Of a stretch of 64,000 nt of DNA, positions 33,928 to 42,934 are shown in pieces. This stretch comes from Massilia atriviolacea (lineage in GTDB: Bacteria > Pseudomonadota > Gammaproteobacteria > Burkholderiales > Burkholderiaceae_D). Location: assembly GCF_003953935.1 (NCBI RefSeq), contig NZ_RXLQ01000017.1:70030-134029 (forward strand), given 5' to 3'. The position numbers were made by a program, and so were the translations under genes. Numbering within the stretch: the first letter of the stretch is position 1; each line of letters opens with the position of its first letter. The notes under the pieces are model-generated. The model saw only the letters and a program-made list of their open reading frames with translations, made no database searches and was not told the DNA's origin.

Positions 33928-34572
33928 TCACTCCAGCCCGTTACGCCATTCCACAATATCCGCCACCGACAACACCGGCATCGCCCGGTCCGCCGCAAAG
34001 CGTTCGATCTGCGCCCCGCGCATCATGGTCCCATCGGCATTCATCAATTCGCACAGCACCGCGGCCGGACGCAGGCCCGCCAGCAGCGCCAGGTCGACCG
34101 AGCCCTCGGTATGGCCGCGCCGTGCCAGCACCCCGCCCGCGCGGGCCGCCAGCGGGAACACATGGCCCGGACTGACGATATCGCCCGCCCGCGCACCCGG
34201 CGCCGTCGCCGCGCGGATGGTCGCCACCCGGTCGGCTGCCGAGACCCCGGTCGTGACGCCCTCCTTCGCTTCGATCGACACGGTAAACGCGGTCCCGTGG
34301 CGGCTGCCGTTACGCTCGCTCATGGGCGCCAGCGCCAGCGCGCCCACCGTCTCCGGCGGCAGGCACAGGCAGACGATGCCGCTGCACTCGCGGATCATCA
34401 GCGCCATGGTCGCAACCGTCAGGCGCTCGGCCGCCACGATCAGGTCGGCCTCGTTTTCGCGGTCGTGATCATCCATCAGGATCACGGGCACGCCGGCGCG
34501 CATGGCGTCCAGGGCGGCATGGATGCGGTTGGCCAGTGCGCTGGCGGGCTGCTTATCGATATGGTCCAACAT
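33928..34572 (-). CDS. ribB: 3,4-dihydroxy-2-butanone-4-phosphate synthase
   Basis: A 214-residue RibB, which turns ribulose 5-phosphate into formate and the four-carbon unit of riboflavin. Signatures: [20 protein letters not shown] (the acidic metal-binding loop), [36 protein letters not shown], and [34 protein letters not shown] (catalytic His and Glu). It is the stand-alone form, without a fused GTP cyclohydrolase II. No FMN riboswitch fits in the 36 bases between it and the MFS gene upstream on the same strand, which suggests it may be read together with that gene. It may be a second copy, since riboflavin genes are absent here. Confidence 0.93.
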   Translation of the reverse strand: MLDHIDKQPASALANRIHAALDAMRAGVPVILMDDHDRENEADLIVAAERLTVATMALMIRECSGIVCLCLPPETVGALALAPMSERNGSRHGTAFTVSIEAKEGVTTGVSAADRVATIRAATAPGARAGDIVSPGHVFPLAARAGGVLARRGHTEGSVDLALLAGLRPAAVLCELMNADGTMMRGAQIERFAADRAMPVLSVADIVEWRNGLE

Positions 34573-34608
34573 AAGTCACGACTCCGTTACAGTAAAAAAG
34601 ACAAAAAA

Positions 34609-35796
34609 TCAGGCAGGCCGCGTCGTCAGCAGGCGCAGCGCCACCAGGGCCGACGACGCCACCAGCAGCGCGCCGGCCAGGTACACGCTGCCGACATCCC
34701 AGCGCATGGCGAGCAGGCCGGCCAGCGGGCCGCACACGGCCAGCGCGATATCGAGAAAGGCGACGTACGCGCCCATGGCGGCCGCGCGGCTTTGCGGCGG
34801 CGCGCGCCGCACCGCTTCCACGCCAAAGCCGGGAAACGCCAGCGAATAGCCGAAACCGGTAATGGCCGCCCCCACGCAGGCCAGCAAGGCCGTCGGCGCG
34901 CTCCACATCAGCAGTTGGCCGCCCGCTTCGATCAGCACGCACACCAGCGCCACCCTGGCGCCGTCCAGCCTATCGGGAAGATGGCCGAACAGCAGCCGCG
35001 CGCCGATAAAGGCGACGCCAAACGAGGTGAACGCCAGCGCCGCATCGCCCCATCCCCTGCCTGCGAACAGCAGCGCCACGAAGGCGGTGAGCGCGCAAAA
35101 GCCCATGCTCGACAGCGCCAGTCCCAGGCCCGGCAGCCACACCGCGCGCAGCACTTTGTAGAACGGCACCCGCACCTTGTGCGACGGCGCCAGCGCCGGC
35201 ACGCGTGCCACGATGGCCAGCGCCAGCAGGGGAATCAGGACGGCGGCCAGCGCAATCCCGCCAAAACCGGCACGCCCGTACACCAACACGCCCAGCGGCG
35301 CCCCGGCGGCGTAGGCGCCGTAGATGGCGATGCCGACCCAGGCCATGACCTTGCCCGCATTCTGCGGCCCGGCCAGGCCCACGCCCCAGCCCAGCGCCCC
35401 GGTGACCACCAGGCTTTCGGCGCAGCCGAGCAGCAGGCGCGCACCGACCAGCACCCCGACAGCGCCGTATCCGCCCGGCGCGCCCAGCGATGCCAGATAG
35501 GCCAGGCCCGAGCAGGCGCCCAGGCCGAGGCCGATGACCACGGCGCGTTTGGCGCCGCGCAGGTCGACCATGCTGCCGGCCCAGGCGCGTGTGGCGAGCG
35601 CGGCGGCGAACTGGCTGGCGATGACGCTCCCGATCACCAGCGGACTCATCGACAAAGCCGACTGCAGATGCAGCGGCAATACCGGCAGCGCCAGCCCCAG
35701 CGTCAGGAAGCCGACGAACACGCTCAGGGTAATCGGAAGTAATTCAAGAAACAGGCTGCGCGGCGCGCCGGCAGCGGAGGTCGAAGGTGACTGCAT
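34609..35796 (-). CDS. MFS transporter (YhhS/YfcJ-like)
   Basis: A 395-residue 12-TM major-facilitator permease. ATG 35796, preceded by GAGAG, is chosen; 35811 is the alternative. The first helix region is LELLPITLSVFVGFLTLGLALPVLPLHL, the loop 2-3 reads GSMVDLRGAKRAV (variant of the MFS DRxGRR signature), and helices alternate to the end. Similar carriers export small drugs or sugars; the substrate is unknown. It is divergent from a TetR gene, with two similar 12-base boxes between them, the classic layout of a TetR-repressed efflux pump. Confidence 0.88.
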   Translation of the reverse strand: MQSPSTSAAGAPRSLFLELLPITLSVFVGFLTLGLALPVLPLHLQSALSMSPLVIGSVIASQFAAALATRAWAGSMVDLRGAKRAVVIGLGLGACSGLAYLASLGAPGGYGAVGVLVGARLLLGCAESLVVTGALGWGVGLAGPQNAGKVMAWVGIAIYGAYAAGAPLGVLVYGRAGFGGIALAAVLIPLLALAIVARVPALAPSHKVRVPFYKVLRAVWLPGLGLALSSMGFCALTAFVALLFAGRGWGDAALAFTSFGVAFIGARLLFGHLPDRLDGARVALVCVLIEAGGQLLMWSAPTALLACVGAAITGFGYSLAFPGFGVEAVRRAPPQSRAAAMGAYVAFLDIALAVCGPLAGLLAMRWDVGSVYLAGALLVASSALVALRLLTTRPA

Positions 35797-35817
35797 CGGG
35801 GTCTCTCGCATAAAGAC

Positions 35818-35858
35818 GAGCAAATGCTCGCGATATGAGAGAATACGAGCAATCACTC
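35818..35858. promoter_or_regulatory. Two operator-like boxes between the MFS and TetR genes
   Basis: GAGCAAATGCTC (35818-35829) is a perfect 5+5 dyad with an AA centre. GAGCAATCACTC (35847-35858) shares its left half and matches the right CTC. They are 29 bases apart, nearly three helix turns, within the 92-base gap, a natural place for TetR-type autoregulation and repression of the transporter. Confidence 0.5.
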
Positions 35859-35888
35859 ATGTTGAAAACTCGCATTCCAAGGACCCGC

Positions 35889-36509
35889 ATGCGCCCCGTT
35901 CCCACGCCCCGCAAGGCGCCGCGCCAGGCGCGTTCCCAGCACATGGTCGAGCAGATTCTGCAGGCCACGGCTCGCATTCTGGAAGAACGCGGCTACGCCG
36001 GCATGAATACCAATGCCGTGGCCGCGCGCGCCGGCGTGAGCGTGGGCTCGGTCTACCAGTATTTTCCGAACAAGGATTCGCTGATCGCGGCGCTGCACGA
36101 GCGCCACGGCGCCCAGATGTACGCCGCCGTCGACGCCGTGCTGGCCGACCCCCGCCCGCGCAGCCTGCGCGAGCAGCTGGCGGCCATGGTGCATGCCTGG
36201 CTGGTGGCGCACCAGGTCGAGCCGGAACTGCACAAGGTGCTGGAAAAGGAATTTCCGTTTTTCGACGCGCCGTCCCAGGACAGCCCGGCCGGCGACAATT
36301 CCTTCCGGCGCATCCTGAGCATGCTGGAAGCGCACCGCGACGAGATCGGCCAGAGCGACCTCGACCTGGCCACCTGGGTCTTGCTGCGCATGATGGAGTC
36401 GCTGGTGCACGCCGCCGTGATGGACGCGCCGGCGCGCTTTGCGGCGGCCGACATCGAACGCTGCATCGTCGATGCGCTCGACGGCTATCTGCGCGCCGGC
36501 GCCGCGTAG
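35889..36509 (+). CDS. TetR-family transcriptional regulator
   Basis: A 206-residue TetR repressor. The N-terminal helix-turn-helix (about 20-65) is typical: MVEQILQATARILEERGYAGMNTNAVAARAGVSVGSVYQYFPNKDSLIAALHERH. The ligand domain (to 206) is helical and unassigned. ATG 35889 with AAGGA about 6 bases upstream is chosen; upstream Met codons at 35835 and 35859 are less likely and would place the start inside the operator boxes. It very likely represses the divergent MFS gene. Its 3' end overlaps the convergent DUF2268 gene by 25 bases. Confidence 0.92.
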   Translation: MRPVPTPRKAPRQARSQHMVEQILQATARILEERGYAGMNTNAVAARAGVSVGSVYQYFPNKDSLIAALHERHGAQMYAAVDAVLADPRPRSLREQLAAMVHAWLVAHQVEPELHKVLEKEFPFFDAPSQDSPAGDNSFRRILSMLEAHRDEIGQSDLDLATWVLLRMMESLVHAAVMDAPARFAAADIERCIVDALDGYLRAGAA

Positions 36510-37750
36510 CCGCTCTCGGCCAGGAAGCGCTTGAAATCGCTGATGTGCAGGATCTCGGCGATGGCCTGGCGCTTGTCCCTGGCCTGCTTGTAATAGGCCT
36601 CGGTAATCCGGAAGCCCATGAAGTAGCCGAGGTCGGCCGGCCGATCGCCTTCCGGCGCGCCGCTGTAGAGCCAGCGCTTGAAATCGGTCCCATCCATCGC
36701 CGCCAGGAATTCCGTTTTCAGCTGCGCCTCGTTGGCATAGCCGTAGCGGTAGACCGGCTCGTTGAACTGGCCCGTGCTCACCAGCGAAGCGAGGAAGTCG
36801 CACGATCCTTCCTTGATCGCATGCTCGAGCAGGGTCTGCGGATCGAGCCGCTGCTGGAAATGCATCAGCTCGTGCGCGACGATGGCCGGGAGCTTGTCGA
36901 CATCGGCCGTGCCCGCCTGCAGCCAGGCGCTGAGTTCTTCCGTCGGCACGCCCGGGCCGCGTCCGAACATCTCCGCGCCGATCAACAGCCCCTCGGGCGA
37001 CGCGGTACCGCCGGCACTGAGGCGTCCGATCACGAAATAAATGTCCGGGAACATCGCCGCCGGGTACAGCGCCTTGAAGCGCCGCATGTCGGCGCGGATG
37101 GCCGGCTCGAGCGCGGCCACGCGCAGGGTGTGGGGACGGATCGCCCGGTAATAGGCCGGGTGCTTGCCGATGCGGCGGGCCAGGCTGTCGCCGCTCACGA
37201 TGCGCATGTGCACGAAGCCATGCAGGCCGGCGCTGCCGGCGTCCAGGTAGTCGCGTTCGAGCAGGGCGCCCGGCTCGGCTGCGCTGTCGAGCTTGTCGTA
37301 CACGGTCCAGAAGCGCGCGATGTCGCTGGTGATGAAGCGGAAGTCTTCCGGACTGGCATGGGCAGCGCGGTAGGCGCGCTCGTTCGCCCCGGCCGCCGCG
37401 ACAATGCCGGCCCAGCGCGCATCGCCGCGCAGCGGGGCAAAATCGTCCTCTTGCGCCAGGTCGTCGAGCAGGCGGAACGCCCGTTTGGCGCCCGCCTGTT
37501 CCAGGATCCCGAGCGCCTCGTCCCTGTGCCCCAGCTTCGCTGCCGTGGCCGCGTATTTCAGGTCCATCAGCATGCTGGCGTAACCGCTCGCGGCCGCCTT
37601 GCGGTAGGCCTCGAGCGCGGCCTGCGGCTTGTGCCCGTCGCGCGCCACATCGGCCGCACTGGCCCAGGCGCGTCCGGACGTCTGGGCCAGGGCCGGCCCG
37701 CACAGCGCCGCCGCCAGCGCGATGGCATGGAAAAACACGATTTGTTTCAT
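36485..37750 (-). CDS. Secreted DUF2268-like zinc metalloprotease
   Basis: A 421-residue exported protein with a signal peptide (MKQIVFFHAIALAAALCGPALAQ) and a zinc-peptidase motif VAHELMHFQQ (HExxH) near residue 282, followed by HAIKEGSCDFLA, where the downstream Glu may be the third ligand. The N-terminal part (about 25-110) has TPR/Sel1-like helices (AALEAYRKAAASGYASMLMDLKYAATAA). DUF2268 proteases are related to the gluzincins, with no known substrate. AAGG about 9 bases before ATG 37750 supports the start. Confidence 0.8.
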   Translation of the reverse strand: MKQIVFFHAIALAAALCGPALAQTSGRAWASAADVARDGHKPQAALEAYRKAAASGYASMLMDLKYAATAAKLGHRDEALGILEQAGAKRAFRLLDDLAQEDDFAPLRGDARWAGIVAAAGANERAYRAAHASPEDFRFITSDIARFWTVYDKLDSAAEPGALLERDYLDAGSAGLHGFVHMRIVSGDSLARRIGKHPAYYRAIRPHTLRVAALEPAIRADMRRFKALYPAAMFPDIYFVIGRLSAGGTASPEGLLIGAEMFGRGPGVPTEELSAWLQAGTADVDKLPAIVAHELMHFQQRLDPQTLLEHAIKEGSCDFLASLVSTGQFNEPVYRYGYANEAQLKTEFLAAMDGTDFKRWLYSGAPEGDRPADLGYFMGFRITEAYYKQARDKRQAIAEILHISDFKRFLAESGYAAPARR

Positions 37751-37848
37751 GAAGTTGGCCTTGATGGAGAAAAGCACGCATTGTCGCGGCAAGCGCCGCG
37801 CGCGTGAGCCGCCATGCGACAGCTTGCCGGATCGCGGGTGCAGGATGC

Positions 37849-38418
37849 CTATCTGACGCGCTTGTCCTGGTCCGGGGCGTTATTGTTGAGGCGGATGATG
37901 CTCGCCAGCCCCCGGCTCAGGTCGGCCAGGGTATCGGCGTCGTCGAGGTCGAAATGGATGCCGGGATCGTCGTGGCTCATCACCCAGATAGTGCCGTAGA
38001 AAGCCCCGAACTGGCCGATCAGGGGCGCCACCAGGGCTTCCTCGATGACCACCCGGTTTTCCGCCATCCAGCGAAAATACTGGTGCGGCCGCTGGAACAG
38101 CTGGGTGCTGCGGTAGGAAAAGCACAGGCCGCACGGGCTGTCGGAACGCGGAAAGCGGCGCCCCTCGTACGGCGCCAGCACGCCGGCGGTGGCGACCCAG
38201 GTCAGCTGGTCGAGGTCGTCCGTATCGAAAATGCTGATCCCGGCCGACTGGGCCGAGCTGCGCAACAGGGCTTCCTCGCAGCGTGCGCGCAAGGCTTCGC
38301 GCAGGGTCACGCCCTCCTGCGGCACCGGACGCGGCATGGCGCCGATGTCCGGATTGCCGGTGCGCGTGCGCGGACGCGACTGAAGTTGATCTGTTGCAAT
38401 GATTTCGGACAGTGACAT
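37849..38418 (-). CDS. GAF-domain protein
   Basis: A 189-residue protein that is essentially one GAF domain after an N-terminal linker. Visible parts: LREALRARCEEALLRSSAQSAGISIFDTDDL, RRFPRSDSPCGLCFSYRSTQLFQRPHQYF, the central VIEEALVAPLIGQFGAFYGTIWVMSHDD and FDLDDADTLADLSRGLASIIRL. The Cys pair in SPCGLC and the Cys-rich pocket could bind a ligand or metal. It has no output domain, so it would act by protein contact. GGAG 7 bases before ATG. A hairpin (38436-38450, GGCCGC-AAA-GCGGCC) lies just upstream in the leader. Confidence 0.88.
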   Translation of the reverse strand: MSLSEIIATDQLQSRPRTRTGNPDIGAMPRPVPQEGVTLREALRARCEEALLRSSAQSAGISIFDTDDLDQLTWVATAGVLAPYEGRRFPRSDSPCGLCFSYRSTQLFQRPHQYFRWMAENRVVIEEALVAPLIGQFGAFYGTIWVMSHDDPGIHFDLDDADTLADLSRGLASIIRLNNNAPDQDKRVR

Positions 38419-38620
38419 CGACCGCTCCGGTGGGAGGCCGCAAAGCGGCCATGCGACAGAGTCTACGCCGAGTCGGTGACATTGTCAGTTGGCAAAACGG
38501 TACCAGTCGCCGCTTTTTCGATAAACTAGCAGTTCACGCGCGTACGGTTAGGCAACTCACAGAGGCCGCACGCCCCGCGTCCGATCATGTCGGCCCTGCC
38601 ACCACCTTTGCGGAGAAACC

Positions 38621-39499
38621 ATGCCTGCACCCACGGCCATCGTCGTCCACGGCGGCGCCGGCAACACGCGCGACAATGAAGATGGCTGCGTCCTGGCCGC
38701 CGGCCTCGCCCTGGCCGCCCTGCAGCGCGGCGGCGACGCGCTCGACGCCGCCATTGCGGCGGTGGTCTCGATGGAAGACGACGGCCGCTTCAACGCCGGC
38801 ACCGGTTCGGTGCTGTGCCTGGACGGCCAGACCATCGAAATGGACGCCTCCGTGATGGATACGCACGGACGCCTGGGCTGCGTGGCCTGCATCACGCAGG
38901 TCAGGAACCCGGTGCTGGTGGCGCGCGCGGTGGCCGACGGCCCGCACTGGCTGCTGGCAGGCGACGGCGCGACCCGCTTTGCGCACAACAGCGGCCACGC
39001 GCCGTTTTGCCAGCCGACCGGGCAAGCGCGCCAGGCCCATGCCCGGCTGGTCGCGCAACTCGGCGACAAGCCCCAGTTCGCGCGCCTGTGGAACTACGAA
39101 CGCGCGCTCGAAGACAGCGGCGCGCGCGCCTGCGACACCGTCGGCGCGGTGGTGCGCGGGGCCGACGGCCACTTTGCCGTGGCCAGTTCGACCGGTGGCT
39201 CCGCCCCTTCGCTGCTGGGACGTGTGGGCGACACGCCCATCATCGGCAGCGGCTTTTACGCCGGCACCGGCGGCGCGGTGGCCGCCACCGGCATCGGCGA
39301 GCAGATCGTGCGCCACCTGCTGGCCTACACGGTCTACCAGTGGATCGCCGCCGGCACGCCGCTGGAACTGGCGCTGCAGCGCGGCGTCGACCTGTTCGAC
39401 CCGGCGGTGGCGGTCGGCCTGATCGCGGTCGGCAAAACCGGCCACGCGGCGGTCAGCAACCGCCCCATGCCGCGCGCCGTCGTCTGCCAGGCGGCGTAA
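38621..39499 (+). CDS. iaaA: Isoaspartyl peptidase / plant-type L-asparaginase
   Basis: A 292-residue N-terminal-nucleophile hydrolase of the plant-type asparaginase family. The precursor is predicted to self-cleave before Thr173 in ACDTVGAVV, making alpha and beta subunits; STGGSAPSLLGRVGDTPIIGSGFYA is the typical beta-subunit segment (the usual STGG-LxNK is altered). Such enzymes split isoaspartyl (beta-Asp) dipeptides, and in cyanophycin users they cleave the beta-Asp-Arg dipeptide released by cyanophycinase. The gene heads the cyanophycin cluster, so that role is likely here. GGAG 6 bases upstream of ATG. The next gene is 96 bases on. Confidence 0.9.
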   Translation: MPAPTAIVVHGGAGNTRDNEDGCVLAAGLALAALQRGGDALDAAIAAVVSMEDDGRFNAGTGSVLCLDGQTIEMDASVMDTHGRLGCVACITQVRNPVLVARAVADGPHWLLAGDGATRFAHNSGHAPFCQPTGQARQAHARLVAQLGDKPQFARLWNYERALEDSGARACDTVGAVVRGADGHFAVASSTGGSAPSLLGRVGDTPIIGSGFYAGTGGAVAATGIGEQIVRHLLAYTVYQWIAAGTPLELALQRGVDLFDPAVAVGLIAVGKTGHAAVSNRPMPRAVVCQAA

Positions 39500-39595
39500 T
39501 CGTTGTCTTACACAAGCACAGCTTGGTCACCGATACGAGGCGCGCGGGCCGGCCGCCATAATGAGGCCTCTTTCGAACCCTGATCGCCCGTACCC

Positions 39596-41074
39596 ATGAC
39601 TACCCTGCAAAGCACCGCGTTCGCCGCGCCGCTCCTCACCGCCCCGCGCCACAGCGCGCCCGAGACGGGCAGCTGCCGCGCGCTGTACGACACCCTGTCG
39701 CAAGCCGACCTGGCCGACGGCGCCGAAGCCGACGCCCAGGCTTACCTGGTGGGCCAGCTGGCGCGCGCCGCGTCCCATCCGTGCGACCTGCCCGACAACC
39801 CGGCCGGCCTGGATGGCTGGATCGCGCCGCGCGGCGCCGCCATCGGCGCCGCGTATCAGCAGTACCTGGCCGCGCGACGCGACGGCGCCGCGCGACGCTA
39901 TTTCACAAGCAAGGCGCATGCGCTGTACTTCCTGCGCTGCGTGGCCCCGACCAAGCTGGTGGACGGCGCCTGGCTGTACAGCACCCTGCGGCGCTGGCAG
40001 GAAAACGACTTCCGTCCGCTGCTCAAGACCTATGTCGAAGAACTGGGCGACGGCCTGCCCGACAAGAACCACGTCACGCTGTACCAGCGCCTGCTCGACA
40101 ACCATGGCTGCGCCGACTGGGACGAGCTCGGTGGCGCGCACTTTACCCAGGGCGCGCTGCAACTGGCGCTGGCCTACGCGGGCGAGCGCTTCCTGCCCGA
40201 GATGATCGGCTATAACCTGGGCTACGAACAGCTGCCGCTGCACCTGCTCATCACCGCCTACGAATTGAACGAACTGGGCATCGACCCCTATTACTTCACC
40301 CTGCACATCACGGTCGACAACGGCTCGACCGGGCATGCGCGAGATGCCGTCGATGCGCTGCAACGGGTGATGGCGCGCGCCGCCGACCCGGCCGAATTCT
40401 ACCGGCGCGTGCGCGAAGGCTACAAGCTCAACGAACTGGGCGAAAACACCGCCTCCGTGATCGCCTCCTTCGACCTGGAACAGGAACTGGTGCGCATCCT
40501 CGCCGCCAAGGCCGTGGTCGGACAGAACATGCACAGCGATTACTGCCGCGTGGCCGGCAAGACCATCAACGCCTGGCTGGCCGACCCGGAGCAGATTCCG
40601 ACCCTGCTGCGCGCCTTTGAAACCACCGGCTGGATCAAGCGCGGCGCCGCCCCGCACGAAAGCCGCTTCTGGGGCCTGCTGCAAGGCGACCACGCCGAGA
40701 TGTTCGGCGTCTTCTCCAGCTACGAACAGCAGGTGCTGGCCGACTGGATCGCGTCCCCCGCGCAGGATGGCGAGGCCGCAAGCGCGAGCCCGCGCGTGGC
40801 GTCGTTCCGCGCGCGCCAGCGCGCGCTGGCCCCGGCCCGCAACGCCGCGCCTGCCGAGCACCGCGCGCGCGCCCTGATCCGCTACCCTTACGCCGGCCGG
40901 GCCGGCGAGCACGAAGCCGAAAACGACCAGCTGCGCCGCCTCGAACAGGCGGTGGCGCTGGCGCCGTCGACCAGCGCCGCCATGGAGCTGCTGATCGCGC
41001 ACATGTCGCCGGCGCGCCACCACACGCCCGCCGGCCTGATGGCCACGCGCATGTTCGTGCGCCTGCTCGGCTGA
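39596..41074 (+). CDS. Haem-oxygenase-like diiron oxidase (iron-containing redox enzyme family)
   Basis: A 492-residue protein of the haem-oxygenase-like diiron oxidase (HDO) superfamily, alpha-helical enzymes that activate oxygen on a non-haem diiron centre and catalyse N-oxygenation, C-C or C-N cleavage and desaturation. Likely iron ligands visible: Glu149 and His159 in EELGDGLPDKNH, Glu211 in GYEQLPLH, and His237, Asp241, His247 in LHITVDNGSTGHA, the H-x3-D pattern typical of the superfamily. The N-terminal 130 residues and the C-terminal third (QQVLADWIA to the end) have no assigned domain. It is followed by a methyltransferase gene after 5 bases, cyanophycinase and cyanophycin synthetase. 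Its substrate is unknown; arginine- or aspartate-derived compounds are the obvious guess from neighbours. Confidence 0.85.
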   Translation: MTTLQSTAFAAPLLTAPRHSAPETGSCRALYDTLSQADLADGAEADAQAYLVGQLARAASHPCDLPDNPAGLDGWIAPRGAAIGAAYQQYLAARRDGAARRYFTSKAHALYFLRCVAPTKLVDGAWLYSTLRRWQENDFRPLLKTYVEELGDGLPDKNHVTLYQRLLDNHGCADWDELGGAHFTQGALQLALAYAGERFLPEMIGYNLGYEQLPLHLLITAYELNELGIDPYYFTLHITVDNGSTGHARDAVDALQRVMARAADPAEFYRRVREGYKLNELGENTASVIASFDLEQELVRILAAKAVVGQNMHSDYCRVAGKTINAWLADPEQIPTLLRAFETTGWIKRGAAPHESRFWGLLQGDHAEMFGVFSSYEQQVLADWIASPAQDGEAASASPRVASFRARQRALAPARNAAPAEHRARALIRYPYAGRAGEHEAENDQLRRLEQAVALAPSTSAAMELLIAHMSPARHHTPAGLMATRMFVRLLG

Positions 41075-41079
41075 CCCGC

Positions 41080-42090
41080 ATGAGCGCCTCCATCATCTCC
41101 ATCGACGGCCACCGGCTCGACCAGGCGCCGCCGCTGGGCCAGGCCAGCGACCAGCGGCGCGCCGCGCTGTACGCGCTCGGCTGCGGCCTGAAGCAGCACG
41201 GCTACGCCTTCACCACCGTCACCCCGCTCACCCACAGCCGCGTCAACGCGCGCCTGGCGAGCGGCTGGGCGCACGACCTGGCCGGCATCTTCGGCTGGAG
41301 CCGCGCCTTCAAGCCGGCGGTGATCAACGCCACCCTGCTCGACCTGCTGCACCAGGCCGACATCGTCAACCACGACAACGGCATGCTGCGCAGCGTGCTG
41401 CGCGCCTCGACCCTCGACGGCCAGCTGTACCTGCATTCGGCCTACCCGACCAACGCGGCCGATGCCGTGTTCTTCGGGCCGGACACCTACCGCTTCGTGC
41501 GCGCCCTGCGCGCGTCTCTCGCCGCGCGCACCCTGCCCGTGCGGCGCGCGGCCGACATCGGCTGCGGCGCCGGTCCCGGCGCGATCACCATCGCCCTGGC
41601 CCATCCCGACGCCAGCGTCGTCGCGGTCGACATCAACCCGGCCGCGCTGGTGCTCACCGAGGTCAATGCGCGCATCGCCGGCGTGGGCAATCTCGCCACC
41701 GCCGACAGCAACCTGCTGGCCGCGGTCGACGGCCAGTTCGACCTGATCGTCGCCAATCCGCCCTACCTGATCGACCGCGAGCAGCGCGCCTACCGCCACG
41801 GCGGCGGCGACCTGGGCGCCGGGCTGTCGGTGGCCATCGTGGACGAGGCCATCAAGCGCCTCGCCCCCGGCGGCACGCTGATGCTGTACACCGGCGCAGC
41901 CATCGTCGCCAGCGCCGATCCGTTCCGCCAGGCGGTCGAACCGCGCCTGCGCGCGGCCGGCTTTCACTGGACCTACGACGAAATCGACCCCGACGTCTTC
42001 GGCGAAGAACTCGACGAAGCCCCGTATGCGCACGCGGACCGGATCGCGGCGGTGTGGCTGTGCGCCACCCGCCCGGACGGCGCCGCATGA
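41080..42090 (+). CDS. PrmC-like SAM-dependent methyltransferase
   Basis: A 336-residue class I methyltransferase. The C-terminal half (about 145-325) holds motif I ADIGCGAGPGAITIALA, the acidic VAVDINPAA segment and motif IV DLIVANPPYLI (NPPY), the tetrapeptide of enzymes that methylate planar nitrogens (glutamine amide, adenine, guanine or guanidine-like). The N-terminal 140 residues (ALYALGCGLKQHGY..., FGPDTYRFVRAL) resemble the N-terminal accessory domain of PrmC/RsmC-type enzymes. It starts 5 bases after the diiron oxidase stop and its stop overlaps the cyanophycinase start by ATGA, so all are translated together. The target is unknown. Confidence 0.85.
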   Translation: MSASIISIDGHRLDQAPPLGQASDQRRAALYALGCGLKQHGYAFTTVTPLTHSRVNARLASGWAHDLAGIFGWSRAFKPAVINATLLDLLHQADIVNHDNGMLRSVLRASTLDGQLYLHSAYPTNAADAVFFGPDTYRFVRALRASLAARTLPVRRAADIGCGAGPGAITIALAHPDASVVAVDINPAALVLTEVNARIAGVGNLATADSNLLAAVDGQFDLIVANPPYLIDREQRAYRHGGGDLGAGLSVAIVDEAIKRLAPGGTLMLYTGAAIVASADPFRQAVEPRLRAAGFHWTYDEIDPDVFGEELDEAPYAHADRIAAVWLCATRPDGAA

Positions 42091-42929
42091 GCGCGCCGGC
42101 GCGCGGCAGCCTGCTGGTCATCGGCGGCAGCGAGGACCGCGAGGACGACATGCAGATCCTGGAGCGCTTCGTCCAACTGTGCGGCGGCGCGGACAGGCGC
42201 ATCGTGGTGCTGACCACCGCCAGCCGCGTGCCGGAAAAAATGTGGGCCATCTACGACGCCGCGTTCGGCGGCATGGGCGTGGCGCGGCGCAGCGAAGTCC
42301 GGGTTACCAGCCGCCTCGAAGCGAACGACGCCTCGCTGGCGGACGACGTGGCGCAGGCGGACGGCATCTTCATCACCGGCGGCGACCAGAAACGCCTGCT
42401 GGCGCTGATCGGCGGCACGCTGCTGGACCAGGCCCTGCACGCGGCGCTGGCGCGCGGCGCCTGCATCGCCGGCACCAGCGCGGGCGCGTCGGCCATGTCG
42501 GCCCACATGCTGGCCGACGGCAAAGCCGAACTGCATCCCGAAAAAGGCGCGGTCAGCCTGGGCGCCGGCCTCGGTTTCATGCAGCGGGTGGCGATCGACC
42601 AGCACTTCTCGCAGCGCCAGCGCCTCGCGCGCCTGCTGACGGTCGTCGCGCAGAACCCCTACCTGCTGGGCGTGGGCATCGACGAGGATACGGCGCTGCT
42701 GATCGAAGCCGGCGGCGGCATCGAAATCCTCGGCGCGGGCGCCGTGACAATGATCGACGGCCGCCACATGGTCTCGAACGTGGCCGACATCCGCCAGCGC
42801 GCCGTGCCCGAGATGGTGGACGTGCGATTGCACCTGCTGCCGGCCGGGTCGCGCTACGGCGCGCAAGGCGACCCCGCCACGCCGGCCGCCCTGGCCGATT
42901 TTTTGAACATCGTTACCGACATCGCCTAG
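42087..42929 (+). CDS. cphB: Cyanophycinase
   Basis: A 280-residue serine exopeptidase of family S51 that cuts cyanophycin to beta-Asp-Arg dipeptides. Motifs: LLVIGGSEDREDDMQIL, VVLTTASRVPEKMWAIYD, FITGGDQKRLL and the nucleophile elbow IAGTSAGASAMS (Ser131), VAIDQHFSQRQRLARLL and IDEDTALLIE. Length and motif spacing match CphB. The ATG lies in an ATGA overlap with the methyltransferase stop; the cyanophycin synthetase starts 5 bases after its stop. With the isoaspartyl peptidase of the cluster it gives a full route from polymer to Asp and Arg. Confidence 0.94.
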   Translation: MSAPARGSLLVIGGSEDREDDMQILERFVQLCGGADRRIVVLTTASRVPEKMWAIYDAAFGGMGVARRSEVRVTSRLEANDASLADDVAQADGIFITGGDQKRLLALIGGTLLDQALHAALARGACIAGTSAGASAMSAHMLADGKAELHPEKGAVSLGAGLGFMQRVAIDQHFSQRQRLARLLTVVAQNPYLLGVGIDEDTALLIEAGGGIEILGAGAVTMIDGRHMVSNVADIRQRAVPEMVDVRLHLLPAGSRYGAQGDPATPAALADFLNIVTDIA

Positions 42930-42934
42930 AGACT

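Noticed and set aside
34573-34608. Possible FMN riboswitch before ribB
   Set aside because: Only 36 bases separate ribB from the upstream MFS gene, too few for the aptamer.
35534-37807. 757-codon plus-strand open frame
   Set aside because: Crosses the MFS start, TetR in a wrong frame and the DUF2268 gene antisense; not a gene.
38436-38450. GGCCGC-AAA-GCGGCC hairpin as a terminator
   Set aside because: It is upstream of the GAF gene start and not after any gene, with no T-run; probably a chance GC-rich dyad or leader hairpin.
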